Notes: a model not told the origin generated them from the letters alone. 51,391 nucleotides of DNA from Treponema sp. UBA1747 (GCA_002315375.1 DCHR01000010.1:1-51391), one strand, 5' to 3'; numbered from the stretch's first letter, positions 9,068-18,999 are shown. Made by a program: numbers and translations.

Positions 9068-10519
9068 ATGAATATTGTTATTGTTGGCGGAGGCTTTACA
9101 GGTGTTCAGCTTGCCAAGCTTCTGGTAAACGAAAAAAACACAGTTACTCTTATTGAAAACGATGAAGAAACCGCACGTCATATTTCCAATCAGGTGGATT
9201 GTGATGTAGTGGTTGAAGACGGAAACAATCTGGAAGTTCTGGAAAACCATGGCATAGCTAAAGCAGATGCTCTTGTATGTGTAACCTCTTCTGATGAAGT
9301 AAACATGATTACCTGTTCTCTGGTTGATGCTGTTTATCCTGATGTTTTAAAAATTGCCCGTGTGCGTAATTATGCATATTACGTAAATACAGCCAGCGCA
9401 GAAAAAAAACATGCCAATGAATTTGCTGAAGGTCGTCGTCGTCCTCTGTATGGAATCAACTATATGATTCATCCGGACGTTGAAGCAGCCGAAGCTATTA
9501 CCCGTGCAGTTGAAAACGGTGCAGTTGGAAATGTTTTGACCTTTGATGATTCAGAACTGGAGCTTATCCGCGTAAACGTTGAACGGGGAAGTACTCTTTG
9601 TGGTTCTTATCTGAAAACTCTCAGAAATCTGACAGATTTGAATTTCCTTGTTGCCTATGTAGAACGTGACGGAAAATCTTCACTGCCAAGCGGTGACACT
9701 CAGATTACAGAAAACTGCACACTGGGAATTCTGCTTCAGAAACCTGATGTTTCAAAAGTCATGGAACTTTGCGGTTCAAAAAAGCGTGAACTGAAAAAAG
9801 TTGCCCTTATCGGAGCGGGACGCATTGGAACAACTGTTGCCGAAAAGATTTTCAAACCTGCACCAGTGAAGACAAAAGGTATTTCAAAATTCTTTGGTAA
9901 TCTTTCTGCTCCACGCCGAAGCTCGCAGGATTTTGTAATTATTGATACAGATAGTGTTCTTACAAAACAGGCTTCTGAAAATTTCCCTGATGCCCGTGTA
10001 TTCTGTGCAGATGCTTCTGATGAAAACTTCCTTCGCGAAGAAGGAATCCCTGATTTTGACCTGGCAATTTGTGCAACCCATAATCATGAACTGAATATGG
10101 TTCTGGCAGCTTATCTGGAAGGACTTGGTGTAAAACAGTCTATCAGTCTTGTAGCCAGTTCAGAGTTCGGTACTATTGCTACAAAGCTTGGAGTGGATGT
10201 TGCTGTTCCTCTTCGTGATACTGTTGTTGATTCCATTATCAGTCACCTTCGTGGTAAAGCGGTAAAGGAAATCCACACAGTTTCAGACCTTGAAATTGCG
10301 GAATGTGAGATTTCACCGGAAAGCAAAATGGCAGGAAAGGTTCTGAAGGATATTGCTGATCCTGGAAAATTCCTTGTTCTGCTGGTAAGAAAACCGGGTG
10401 TGGAAAACTATCAGATTGCCGGCGGAAACACACAGCTTAATACAGGAGACCATATAGTTCTTATTACTCCTGGTGAAGAAAGCAAAAAGATTTTGACGGC
10501 CTTTGCCGGAAAAGAATAA
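9068..10519 (+). CDS. trkA: Trk system potassium uptake regulatory protein TrkA
   Basis: A 483-residue cytosolic protein with the standard duplicated TrkA layout: RCK/NAD-binding domain 1 (VGGGFTGVQLAKLL, near the N-terminus), a first TrkA_C domain, RCK domain 2 starting near residue 241 (ALIGAGRIGTTVAEK), and a second TrkA_C domain at the end (KVLKDIADPGKFLVLLVRK). TrkA binds NAD(H)/ATP and gates the TrkH/TrkG potassium channel at the inner membrane. The membrane partner is not in this window. The ATG is preceded by AAGGTAAAATTGAATT. A clear terminator follows the stop codon. Confidence 0.93.
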   Translation: MNIVIVGGGFTGVQLAKLLVNEKNTVTLIENDEETARHISNQVDCDVVVEDGNNLEVLENHGIAKADALVCVTSSDEVNMITCSLVDAVYPDVLKIARVRNYAYYVNTASAEKKHANEFAEGRRRPLYGINYMIHPDVEAAEAITRAVENGAVGNVLTFDDSELELIRVNVERGSTLCGSYLKTLRNLTDLNFLVAYVERDGKSSLPSGDTQITENCTLGILLQKPDVSKVMELCGSKKRELKKVALIGAGRIGTTVAEKIFKPAPVKTKGISKFFGNLSAPRRSSQDFVIIDTDSVLTKQASENFPDARVFCADASDENFLREEGIPDFDLAICATHNHELNMVLAAYLEGLGVKQSISLVASSEFGTIATKLGVDVAVPLRDTVVDSIISHLRGKAVKEIHTVSDLEIAECEISPESKMAGKVLKDIADPGKFLVLLVRKPGVENYQIAGGNTQLNTGDHIVLITPGEESKKILTAFAGKE

Positions 10520-10524
10520 AAACA

Positions 10525-10556
10525 GTGCGGAGAATAACTTCTCCGCATTTTTTTTC
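10525..10556 (+). terminator. Terminator after trkA
   Basis: Stem TGCGGAGAA / TTCTCCGCA with a short TAAC loop followed by eight or more T residues, starting 6 nt after the trkA stop. Confidence 0.88.
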
Positions 10557-10587
10557 TCCATTTGTTCAAATTCTTGTAATTTTCCTA

Positions 10588-10593
10588 TATAAT
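10588..10593 (+). promoter_or_regulatory. -10 element of the XPB helicase operon
   Basis: A consensus TATAAT ends 11 nt before the ATG at 10605. Transcription would begin about 5 nt before the start codon and there is no Shine-Dalgarno sequence, so the mRNA should be nearly leaderless. The -35 (TTCAAA at 10565-10570, spacer 17 bp) is weak. Confidence 0.5.
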
Positions 10594-10604
10594 AGACCGT
10601 TGCT

Positions 10605-12353
10605 ATGCAGTTTGATAATCCTTTAATTGTTCAGGGCGACAGAACTTTGCTTCTGGATGTTCATGCACCGTTAGCAAATGAATGTCGTGATGCCCTTATT
10701 CCTTTTGCGGAACTGGAGCGTTCTCCTGAACATTTACATACATACAGACTTACTCCTCTTTCTTTATGGAATGCTGCCAGCGCAGGTTTCACATCTGATG
10801 ATGCCGTAAAAGTTTTAACCCGTTATGCCCGCTATGATGTTCCTTCAAGTGTTGTTGCCTGGATGCGGGAAGTGGCAAATCGTTTTGGAGCAGTCCGAAT
10901 GATTCCGGGTTATGAGATAGAAGTGAACGGGGTAAAAGAGCAGTATCTTTATCTGGTCTGTGAAAGTGATTTTGCTTATAAAGAAATTTCCCGTTCAAAG
11001 TATTCAAAAGATTTATTGAGTCAGTGTGATAAGCCAAAAACCTTTGTTCTGAAACTGACTGACAGAGGAACTGTAAAACAGAATCTGCTGAAACTTTCGT
11101 GGCCTGTAAAAGATGAAGTACAGCTTTCTGACGGGGAACCTCTGGATTTCAAGCTTCGCGAAACAACGCTCAAAGGGGCTCCGCTGAATATTCGCGATTA
11201 TCAGAAAAATGCAGCACGTGCCCTTGTTGGCGATAAAGGACCGGGAACCGGTTTTGGAACAATTGTCCTTCCTTGCGGTGCAGGTAAAACTATTGTAGGC
11301 ATGACAGTTATGGACATGCTTAAAACTTCAACCCTGATTATCACCACAAACATCAGTGCAGTTCACCAGTGGATAGATGAACTTCTGGATAAATCGGAAT
11401 TAACGGAAGAGGACATTGCTGAATATTCAGGTGAATCAAAAACCATTAAGCCGGTTACAATAGCAACCTATCAGGTTCTTACATGGCGTCCTGACAAGGA
11501 AGGGCCTTATCCTCATTTCAGCATTTTTCATGAAAGACCCTGGGGCCTGATTATTTATGATGAAGTCCATATGCTTCCGGCACCTGTTTTCCGTGTTGTT
11601 GCTGATTTGCAGGCTGTGCGCCGAGTAGGATTAACAGCAACTCTTGTCCGCGAGGACGGATGTGAAGGTTATGTTTTCAGTCTGGTTGGACCGAAGCGTT
11701 ATGATGTTCCATGGAAAGAACTGGAGCATTCCGGATGGATTGCAGAAGCAGAGTGTATTGAAGTGCGGCTGGATCTGCCTGAATCAAGCGAACTTGAATA
11801 TCTTGGGGCGGAAGCAAGAGGCAAACATCGTATTGCCAGTGAAAATCCCGACAAAATGAAAATTACTCAGGAGATTATTGAACGTTATCCTGAAGACAAG
11901 ATTCTGGTAATCGGACAGTACATTGATCAGCTGGAAAAAATTGCCCGGCTTCTTGGGGCCCCGATTATAACAGGAAAAACTCCCAATGCAGAACGGGATG
12001 ATATTTACGGCAAGTTCAGAAACGGAGAAATCAGAGTTCTTGTTGTTTCGAAGGTTGCCAATTTTGCAATTGACCTTCCTGATGCTTCTCTGGCAATTCA
12101 GGTTTCAGGAACCTTTGGAAGCCGTCAGGAAGAGGCTCAGAGACTTGGACGTATTCTGCGACCAAAGGAACGCAAAGCACGTTTCTTTACCCTGATATCA
12201 AGAAAAACGGTAGAAGAAGAGTTTGGTTCCAACCGCCAGAAATTCCTGGCAGAGCAGGGCTACGCTTACAGAATTATCCGGTATACAGAACCGGATGATC
12301 TGGATTTTGAAGATGAACCTTTGAGCATTGGTTTTTCAGGAGATCTGATTTAA
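10605..12353 (+). CDS. XPB/ERCC3-type DNA repair helicase
   Basis: A 582-residue superfamily 2 helicase of the bacterial XPB group. The N-terminal damage-recognition-like region (DNPLIVQGDRTLLLDVH, FAELERSPEHLHTYRLTPLSLWNA) is the hallmark of this group. Motif I is LPCGAGKT near residue 224, motif II is DEVH near residue 318, motif III LTATLVREDG, and motif VI QEEAQRLGRILRP. XPB unwinds DNA at lesions or promoters in eukaryotes and archaea. The bacterial role is thought to be DNA repair but is poorly defined. The stop codon overlaps the next start by 1 nt (TAATG), so helicase and partner are translationally coupled. Confidence 0.92.
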   Translation: MQFDNPLIVQGDRTLLLDVHAPLANECRDALIPFAELERSPEHLHTYRLTPLSLWNAASAGFTSDDAVKVLTRYARYDVPSSVVAWMREVANRFGAVRMIPGYEIEVNGVKEQYLYLVCESDFAYKEISRSKYSKDLLSQCDKPKTFVLKLTDRGTVKQNLLKLSWPVKDEVQLSDGEPLDFKLRETTLKGAPLNIRDYQKNAARALVGDKGPGTGFGTIVLPCGAGKTIVGMTVMDMLKTSTLIITTNISAVHQWIDELLDKSELTEEDIAEYSGESKTIKPVTIATYQVLTWRPDKEGPYPHFSIFHERPWGLIIYDEVHMLPAPVFRVVADLQAVRRVGLTATLVREDGCEGYVFSLVGPKRYDVPWKELEHSGWIAEAECIEVRLDLPESSELEYLGAEARGKHRIASENPDKMKITQEIIERYPEDKILVIGQYIDQLEKIARLLGAPIITGKTPNAERDDIYGKFRNGEIRVLVVSKVANFAIDLPDASLAIQVSGTFGSRQEEAQRLGRILRPKERKARFFTLISRKTVEEEFGSNRQKFLAEQGYAYRIIRYTEPDDLDFEDEPLSIGFSGDLI

Positions 12354-14428
12354 TGGCAAATATGCAGGAAATGAAAAACTGGACAGATTATATAGCTTCT
12401 CTCCCTGATGAAAAATTTTTTTACATCATGAGGCTTTATCTTGGGGAAATAAAAACTCCTTTCAATAAGCTTCGTCTTACGGAACAGCTGGCAAGTTTTC
12501 TTCGAACACAGAAACATCTTTCGTCTTTGATAAACCTGCTGGATGAAACCGATGTAAAATTTTTGACCGTAATTAATCTGATTCCCGGCATTGCACAGGA
12601 AACCCTGAGAAAATTTTTTGAAAATGAGTTTTCAACCTCACTGATTTATTCAAGGCTTGCAAACCTTCAGGACAGACTTTTAGTTTATACAAAAAAGAAG
12701 CAGTATTCCGATGTTGTTCAGTTTTGGATTAATCCGCTTATTCTGGAAGAGGTGAAACCTTACCTGAATCCTGAACTGGTTTTTCCGGATCCTGTTCTGG
12801 AACAGACTTTCATTGATACTCCGTTTATTCTTAATCCGAACTTTCTGGCAGCTTTCATTTCATACATAAACATAAACGGATGCAATCTGAAATCAGATGG
12901 AAAATTTCGAAAAACAGATGCGGCAAATCTGGAAGAAATATTCGGTGAAAAACTTTCCTGTCTTCAATTTTTAATCAGCGCATTTTCCAATCTTGGAATG
13001 GTTCAGGAAGGCGAAAAAGGACTTGTTCTAAATGAAAAGTATCTTTCTGCTTTTTCGCGTATGGAAGAAAAGCAGCAGTATATTTTCCTGGCAGTTGCAA
13101 GCGTAATTCGTTTAAGCCGCGATGGTTTGAAGAAACAGTGCCAGCTTCTTGCAGATACTTTGGCTTCCGTTCCCGAAACTGGTGTTACAAAACGGGTTTT
13201 CCTGAGAATGGCACAGTTTATTGCCGGAAGACCTGTTCCTGAAAATACGGTTAAAACCGTCAGCCGGTTCAGTGAAATGCTGAATCGCATGAAAAATGAC
13301 GGGGAAACCGTTACAGATGAAATTTCCCTTATGGATTCTATTTTTGATGCAGCGGTTGAATTCGGGCTTTTAACAATTTATGGTGAAAGCGAAGACGGAG
13401 AAAACGTTTATATTCCTGGCATTTGTACAGAAAATGTACAGACATTTACCAATGGAAGTCCAAAAGTAATCAATATTAATGCCGCATCAAGTGTTACACT
13501 TTTGCCCGGTTTGCCTCTGGAAAAACTGATTCCATTAACTTTTTTCATGCAGGCAGTAAAATGCAGCACAGTAACTGAATATGAAATTTCCAGAAAATCG
13601 GTTTCCTTTGGTTTTGACAAAGGCTATTCACTGGAAAAAATAAAAGAAATTCTTTCTGAATATGACAGTTTTGAACTTCCTCAGAATCTTTTGTTTAACC
13701 TGGAAGAATGGCATACAGCTTATTCTTCTGTTGTGCTGTACAAAGGTTATATTCTGAAAGTTTCAAAAGAAAATATTCCGCTTGTAGAAAACAATCCGTC
13801 TCTTTCTGTTCATGTGACTGAAAAGCTGGCAGAAGGGGTTTATCTTCTGGATATTCCGGTTGAAGAAAATCCTGCAAACTTTATAAAAGGTTATGGCCTT
13901 GATTTTATGGGAAGTATAAAAACCATAAAAAAAGAAACAGAAGTTCTGGCTTTGCCAAAAATCTGTGCAGGAAGTCATTTTACCTTTGGTAAGGGAACCG
14001 GAGAATTTGTTTCTGTTTCCGAAGAAGCTTCCCAGGAAGAGGAAAATAAATATTTGGGAATTCTGGAAGAAAGTGGCTTTGATGAACAGCAGATTGAAGG
14101 TTTGCAGAACCGTATTCTGAATCACCTGATTATTTCTGAAAACCAGCTGGTTTCAACTTCAGTTCGTTCTGAAATATTAAAAGCCGATGGAATCGATTTT
14201 TACGGAAAAATTCATTTAATTGAGGCATCTATCAAAAATAATGATATACTTTTATTAACACTTCCTTCTGAAGAAAAAACTGATGAAGAAGTATTAGTAA
14301 AAGTACGTCCTGTTAAAATTATAAAAAATGAAGGCGAAGCGATTTTGAAATTCGAAGTTCCGCCTGATCGTGAACAGAAGTCGTTTCTGGTAAGTCGGAT
14401 ACGCCACATCAAAAGAATAAGGGATTGA
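12353..14428 (+). CDS. Helicase-associated protein, partner of XPB
   Basis: A 691-residue soluble protein without signal peptide or membrane spans. The N-terminal ~350 residues look all-helical (winged-helix-like repeats such as LLDETDVKFLTVINLIPGIAQETL). The C-terminal region resembles the helicase-associated C-terminal domain found in proteins encoded next to XPB in actinobacteria, but I see no Walker motifs, so it is not itself a helicase. The 1-nt overlap with the XPB gene implies a stoichiometric partner. Archaeal XPB pairs with the nuclease Bax1; I see no recognisable nuclease motif here, so the comparison is contextual only. It is followed closely by an independent LacI regulator gene (8 nt between them). 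Confidence 0.7.
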   Translation: MANMQEMKNWTDYIASLPDEKFFYIMRLYLGEIKTPFNKLRLTEQLASFLRTQKHLSSLINLLDETDVKFLTVINLIPGIAQETLRKFFENEFSTSLIYSRLANLQDRLLVYTKKKQYSDVVQFWINPLILEEVKPYLNPELVFPDPVLEQTFIDTPFILNPNFLAAFISYININGCNLKSDGKFRKTDAANLEEIFGEKLSCLQFLISAFSNLGMVQEGEKGLVLNEKYLSAFSRMEEKQQYIFLAVASVIRLSRDGLKKQCQLLADTLASVPETGVTKRVFLRMAQFIAGRPVPENTVKTVSRFSEMLNRMKNDGETVTDEISLMDSIFDAAVEFGLLTIYGESEDGENVYIPGICTENVQTFTNGSPKVININAASSVTLLPGLPLEKLIPLTFFMQAVKCSTVTEYEISRKSVSFGFDKGYSLEKIKEILSEYDSFELPQNLLFNLEEWHTAYSSVVLYKGYILKVSKENIPLVENNPSLSVHVTEKLAEGVYLLDIPVEENPANFIKGYGLDFMGSIKTIKKETEVLALPKICAGSHFTFGKGTGEFVSVSEEASQEEENKYLGILEESGFDEQQIEGLQNRILNHLIISENQLVSTSVRSEILKADGIDFYGKIHLIEASIKNNDILLLTLPSEEKTDEEVLVKVRPVKIIKNEGEAILKFEVPPDREQKSFLVSRIRHIKRIRD

Positions 14429-14436
14429 ATTAAAGA

Positions 14437-15450
14437 ATGGTAACATTAAAAGACATTGCACAGGAATGTAAAGTTTCATTTTCTACAGTCAGTAAAGCAT
14501 TAAAAGGCTCCAGCGAAATTAGTCTGGAAACCCGTAATGCAATTCAGGCTAAAGCAAAAGAAATGGGCTACCATCCGAACATTGCTGCAAGAACTTTAAG
14601 AACTAACAGAACTTATGACCTGTGTATTATTTTCGAAGACAAAACAGGCTCAGGTTTCCAGCACCAGTTCTTTGCAAAGATTATCAGCGGCATTCAGGCA
14701 GTTGCCCAGAAAAATGGTTATGAAATTACTTTCACCGGCCGTTCAGATGCTGATTTTGATTATTATACACACATTAAAGCAAGGAACTTTGACGGGGTTG
14801 CAATTCTTTCTACCGATTTCGAAAGTGAACAGATTCAGACTTTGATAAAAAGCGAAATACCATGTGTTACTCTGGACTATATTTATGATCAGAATCATGC
14901 AGCAATTCTGAGTGATAATCAGGACGGCATGCATTCCCTGACAGAGTATCTGATTTCAATGGGGCATAAAAAATTCGCAATCATCTATGGAGAAAAAACC
15001 AGAGTTACAGAAGACCGACTTGAAGTGTTCTTTGACGTTTTGAAAAAGAACGGACTGACCTGTCCGGAATCCAATATTGTCCAGGGTCTTTATCATGATC
15101 CTGTTACCAGCCAGAAAGCAACAGCTCAGCTTTTGGATCTTCCTGATCCGCCGACTTGTATTCTTTATCCTGATGATTATTCAGCTCTGGGTGGAATACG
15201 TGAATTGAACAGCCGCGGACTGGTTCCCGGAAAAGATATCAGTATTTCCGGTTACGATGGAATTATGCTCACATCCTTATTGGTTCCTCCTCTCACAACT
15301 TATGAACAGGACGGATGTCTGATAGGAAATAAAATTGCAGAAAGTTTGCTTCAGCAGATTGAGGGAGTTAATCTTTCTGAAACTGAAAACGGATTTGTTA
15401 CTTCGGTAACCGGTCGCCTGATTAAAGGAGGCAGTGTAGTAAAACTATGA
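14437..15450 (+). CDS. LacI family transcriptional regulator
   Basis: A 337-residue canonical LacI/GalR repressor. The N-terminal HTH reads MVTLKDIAQECKVSFSTVSK, followed by the hinge helix region (HPNIAARTLRTNRT), then a full ligand-binding domain (FDGVAILSTDFES, YPDDYSALGGIRELNSRGLVPGKDISISGYDG). Unlike the two GGDEF sensors in this window it keeps its DNA-binding part and ends without an extra domain. The effector is probably a sugar or nucleoside. The gene follows the XPB partner by 8 nt and overlaps the PHP gene by 4 nt (ATGA), so regulator and PHP protein are cotranslated. An AAGGGA Shine-Dalgarno site lies 14 nt before the ATG. Confidence 0.93.
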   Translation: MVTLKDIAQECKVSFSTVSKALKGSSEISLETRNAIQAKAKEMGYHPNIAARTLRTNRTYDLCIIFEDKTGSGFQHQFFAKIISGIQAVAQKNGYEITFTGRSDADFDYYTHIKARNFDGVAILSTDFESEQIQTLIKSEIPCVTLDYIYDQNHAAILSDNQDGMHSLTEYLISMGHKKFAIIYGEKTRVTEDRLEVFFDVLKKNGLTCPESNIVQGLYHDPVTSQKATAQLLDLPDPPTCILYPDDYSALGGIRELNSRGLVPGKDISISGYDGIMLTSLLVPPLTTYEQDGCLIGNKIAESLLQQIEGVNLSETENGFVTSVTGRLIKGGSVVKL

Positions 15451-16145
15451 GTCAGTATTTGTATGAAACACATTTGCACACACGGGGTGTCAGTGCCTGT
15501 GGTGTGACAGAACCTGAAGATTATATTGATACCTACAAGAAAGCAGGATACGCAGGAATAATTGTTACAGATCATTTTTTCAATGGTAACTGCGCAATAG
15601 ACAGATCCCTCCCATGGGAAAAGATGGTTGAAGGATATTGTCTTGGTTATGAAAGAATGCTTAAAGCTGCTGAAGGAAAAGATTTTGATGTCTTCTTTGG
15701 AATTGAGTACAACTTTGAAGGGGATGAATATCTTCTGTACGGACTGGATAAAGAATGGCTTTTGAAACATCCGGAGGTAATGAGCGTAACTCATAAACAG
15801 CTTTTTGATATGGTAAACGAAGCCGGCGGTCTGATGATTCAGGCTCACCCTTTCAGAATGCGAAGTTATATCAAAAAAATAAATCTTCATCCGGAATGTG
15901 TACACGGTCTTGAAGTTTACAACGCAGGAAATGCTCCTGACGAAAATGCAAAGGCTCTTCTTCTTGCAAGAGAAAAAGATCTGCCTTGTACAAGTGGATC
16001 TGATATGCATAACGTTGAGCAGATTGAAAATTTTATCCGTGACAAAAGTTTTAAACCAGGGGCTGTTATTTTTAATAAACGGCTGACTTCTGTATTCGAT
16101 TATGTTTCCGGCATCAAAAACCGGGAACATGAGATCCTTATGTAA
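15447..16145 (+). CDS. PHP domain metal-dependent phosphoesterase
   Basis: A 232-residue single-domain PHP (polymerase and histidinol phosphatase) protein. The metal-binding motifs are present in order: THLHTRG (H9, H11), VTDHFFNGN, FGIEYNF, MIQAHPFR and SGSDMHN. PHP proteins hydrolyse phosphoesters such as nucleoside 3',5'-bisphosphates or histidinol phosphate; this subgroup has no assigned substrate. It overlaps the LacI regulator by 4 nt and is followed after 5 nt by the M16-like gene, so the three form an operon. The upstream AAAGGAGG site lies about 14 nt before the ATG. Confidence 0.85.
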   Translation: MSQYLYETHLHTRGVSACGVTEPEDYIDTYKKAGYAGIIVTDHFFNGNCAIDRSLPWEKMVEGYCLGYERMLKAAEGKDFDVFFGIEYNFEGDEYLLYGLDKEWLLKHPEVMSVTHKQLFDMVNEAGGLMIQAHPFRMRSYIKKINLHPECVHGLEVYNAGNAPDENAKALLLAREKDLPCTSGSDMHNVEQIENFIRDKSFKPGAVIFNKRLTSVFDYVSGIKNREHEILM

Positions 16146-16150
16146 AATAA

Positions 16151-18985
16151 ATGAAAAAATTTTCGGCTCTCTTTTTAGTTTTATTTCTGATTACTACACA
16201 AATATTTTCTGCAACTGCTTTAGATAAAGTAACTGAAACAAGAATTGAAAACGGGCTGACAGTTTTTGTTCTTGAGGATTATACAAATCCACAGGTTAGA
16301 CTGGAGCTTTGTTTGCGGGCTGGTTTTTCAAGCCAGTCTGTAGAGGAAGCCGGTTTTTTCACTCTTCTTTCAAATCTTGTTCAGAAAACTTCGCCAGTTT
16401 CTTTTGATTCAGTTCAGGTGAATTCAGATTCCACCCGTTTCATACTGGATGCATCTCCGGCTTTGCTGGAAAGCATCCTGGAAGATTTTTCTGATGCAGT
16501 TTTCAATGCAAATTTTTCCGATTCACTTTTAAAATCAGAATTTGCTTCCCTGAAAAGACAGGTTCTTTTAAATGCAAATGACCCCGCCACTTTAATGAAT
16601 GCCTCTATTGATTCCAAAGTTTTTTCAAATGAACCCTGGAGAAATGATTCAGGAATTTATCCGGCTCTTTTTGAAAAGCTTTCAGAGAACGAAGTCCGGA
16701 CAATTCTTTCCCGGGTTCAGGAAAATTTTTATGTTCCCGGAAATGCAGCACTTTTTATCAGCGGAAATATTCAGAAGGAAAATGTTCTTTCAATTGTGAA
16801 CAGCACTTTCGGAAGATTTTATTCCAATAGAAAAATAAACTACCGGCCGTTAGTCATTTCTGCAAAAGGATCCAGAAAGTTTGTGATTCATTCAAAAGAT
16901 TTTTCTGAAGATCTTACCCAGGTAGTTTTACAGTATGAAAACCTGAGCAAAGAAGAAGCTGATTTTGCAGAAAATATTTTTAATTATGATTATTCAAGAA
17001 TGAAGCAATATTTGTGCGCTTCAGAAGTTTTGAATATTCCGGGTGCAGAGTATATAAACATTGCAGCCGCAAGTAAAACTGGAAGTACACGGTTGATTGC
17101 CCAAAGTCTTTTGCAGAATATTCCTGATGTTTCACCGGCGCTTCAGGCAGAAGTATTTCACAAAACTGTTTTGACGAATGCGGTAATTTATCCTGATGAA
17201 TATGAGGCTTCAATTTCGCAGCAGAGTTTTTTGTACAACAAATTGATTTCATCTTCTTCGGCTGTTATGGAAGCCTTGTCTGAATTGTGGCAGATTAATC
17301 CGTATAATTTTTCAGGTGAATCAGAAATTGAAAAACTGAAGACGGTTAAAGAAAATCTCCATGAAGTTTCTCCTGAAAGAATTTGTGAAGTGCTTCAGGC
17401 TGATACGCCTTTTGTCTTTGTTGTTTTGAACAGCAAGCAGTACAACAAGTATAAAAAATCTTTTGATGAAAATGGTTATGAAGAAATAAATTCAAAGAAC
17501 TCTTCCTGGTATGCAGACACTCTTTATAAAAATGTGAAAAGCCTGATTGAACTTTCAAGACTTGCACAAAAGAAAAAAGAAACAGAAAAAGAAAACCCTG
17601 TGGATTATGTCCAGAATTTTGTTGATGAAAATAAAAAGGCAGTAACGGAAATTCTCCTTTCAAATGGAATTCCTGTTTATATAAAACAGAATCCGAATAC
17701 AACAGGAGTGTCCCTGGTTCTTTCTGTTGATGGCGGAAATATCAGAACCGCAGATAATCATGGGTTTGAAGAAGTGATGATTAATATTCTTACAATGAAT
17801 ATTCTTCGTCAGATAAAAGCAAAACAGGCAGAAGGTCTTGTTCTGAATGATTTTGATATTTCTTCGGAAACAGAATTGAATTCTTCTCACATTATGATTG
17901 AATGTGATACAGAAGATTTTTATGCGGTTATCAGCGCTCTGGCACGATCTCTTGTAATGGATGATGTAATTCCTTCAGATGCGGACAGAATTGTTCAGGG
18001 AAGGAAAACCAGAAAACGCCTGGAAAATGGAAGTACAGTAAATCAGCTTTACAGCGCCGGTATAAATTCTCTTATGGCAGGAACAGTTTATACCAGACTT
18101 TTTGATACAGAAAAGGACGTTCTGGAAAATACAAATTACGAAGAAATTCTTTCAGAGTATCCAAAGCTTCTGGATTCTTCCAGATATTCCCTGATTGTTT
18201 CAGGCAATCTGGATCCTGAAATTTTTGTTCAGAGTATTTCAGATGTTTTTTCTGTTCTGCAGAAAAGTGAAATTCCGGAAGAACGGTTTACTGAAAAAAA
18301 GATTATCTGGGGAAGCGGAGAAAACCAGAAATCTTTCCCTAAAGGCAAATCTAAAAAAGTAAAACTTGAACATACATTCCTGACTGATGTTCCTGCAAAA
18401 GATGCAGGTCCTATGCCTGCTGTTTTGATTCCGACAAAAAGTTTTGCTGACCCGGTAATTTATTTTGCAGAAAGTCCTGAAGCAGGTTCAGAAGATTTCT
18501 TTGTTCTCAATGCGGTTTTACCTTATCTGCAGGAACAGCTTACAAAAGCTATGGCAGAAAAAATGCATCTCTATAACTGCAAGGTGAATATTACTTCTTC
18601 CACCAGAGATATTCCTCTCTGCACTTTCTCATTCTCCTCTGTAGAACGGATTTCTGCAGTAGATAATTTATATCAGACCGTATTAACACAAATTGTTTCT
18701 GATCTTACAAATTCATCAAAAAGCCTGCAAACTGTGCAAAATGTACAGACAAAATACATATCTTATGCTTTTTCTGAGGCTTATACGAATATGGGAAGTG
18801 CTCTTCTGATGGAAGAAAGCCTCCTTGAAAGCAAAGATATTCCTTCGGGGAAAAATGTTCTGTATTATCTGAATAAATATGAAATGGCTAATCAGCTTTC
18901 TGCAGAAAAGCTTCTGGATGTAATTGAAAAATATTTGGGCTTTGAAAATCTGTACAGGGTTTATTCATCTGAAGCCCGAAAATAA
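16151..18985 (+). CDS. Secreted M16 peptidase-like protein lacking the zinc-binding motif
   Basis: A 944-residue protein with a Sec signal peptide (MKKFSALFLVLFLITTQIFSA). Two repeated M16 (pitrilysin/insulinase) folds are visible: LDKVTETRIENGLTVFVLED near the N-terminus and ILLSNGIPVYIKQNPN near residue 500. The HxxEH zinc motif expected about 60 residues into domain 1 is absent: that stretch reads EEAGFFTLLSNLVQ. The protein is therefore probably a non-catalytic M16 homologue acting in the periplasm, perhaps as a chamber or scaffold; that is inference. There is no active M16 partner next to it. It is the third gene of the LacI-PHP-M16 run. Length matches two-domain or four-domain M16 proteins. 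Confidence 0.75.
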   Translation: MKKFSALFLVLFLITTQIFSATALDKVTETRIENGLTVFVLEDYTNPQVRLELCLRAGFSSQSVEEAGFFTLLSNLVQKTSPVSFDSVQVNSDSTRFILDASPALLESILEDFSDAVFNANFSDSLLKSEFASLKRQVLLNANDPATLMNASIDSKVFSNEPWRNDSGIYPALFEKLSENEVRTILSRVQENFYVPGNAALFISGNIQKENVLSIVNSTFGRFYSNRKINYRPLVISAKGSRKFVIHSKDFSEDLTQVVLQYENLSKEEADFAENIFNYDYSRMKQYLCASEVLNIPGAEYINIAAASKTGSTRLIAQSLLQNIPDVSPALQAEVFHKTVLTNAVIYPDEYEASISQQSFLYNKLISSSSAVMEALSELWQINPYNFSGESEIEKLKTVKENLHEVSPERICEVLQADTPFVFVVLNSKQYNKYKKSFDENGYEEINSKNSSWYADTLYKNVKSLIELSRLAQKKKETEKENPVDYVQNFVDENKKAVTEILLSNGIPVYIKQNPNTTGVSLVLSVDGGNIRTADNHGFEEVMINILTMNILRQIKAKQAEGLVLNDFDISSETELNSSHIMIECDTEDFYAVISALARSLVMDDVIPSDADRIVQGRKTRKRLENGSTVNQLYSAGINSLMAGTVYTRLFDTEKDVLENTNYEEILSEYPKLLDSSRYSLIVSGNLDPEIFVQSISDVFSVLQKSEIPEERFTEKKIIWGSGENQKSFPKGKSKKVKLEHTFLTDVPAKDAGPMPAVLIPTKSFADPVIYFAESPEAGSEDFFVLNAVLPYLQEQLTKAMAEKMHLYNCKVNITSSTRDIPLCTFSFSSVERISAVDNLYQTVLTQIVSDLTNSSKSLQTVQNVQTKYISYAFSEAYTNMGSALLMEESLLESKDIPSGKNVLYYLNKYEMANQLSAEKLLDVIEKYLGFENLYRVYSSEARK

Positions 18986-18999
18986 ATAATCAAAAGAAA

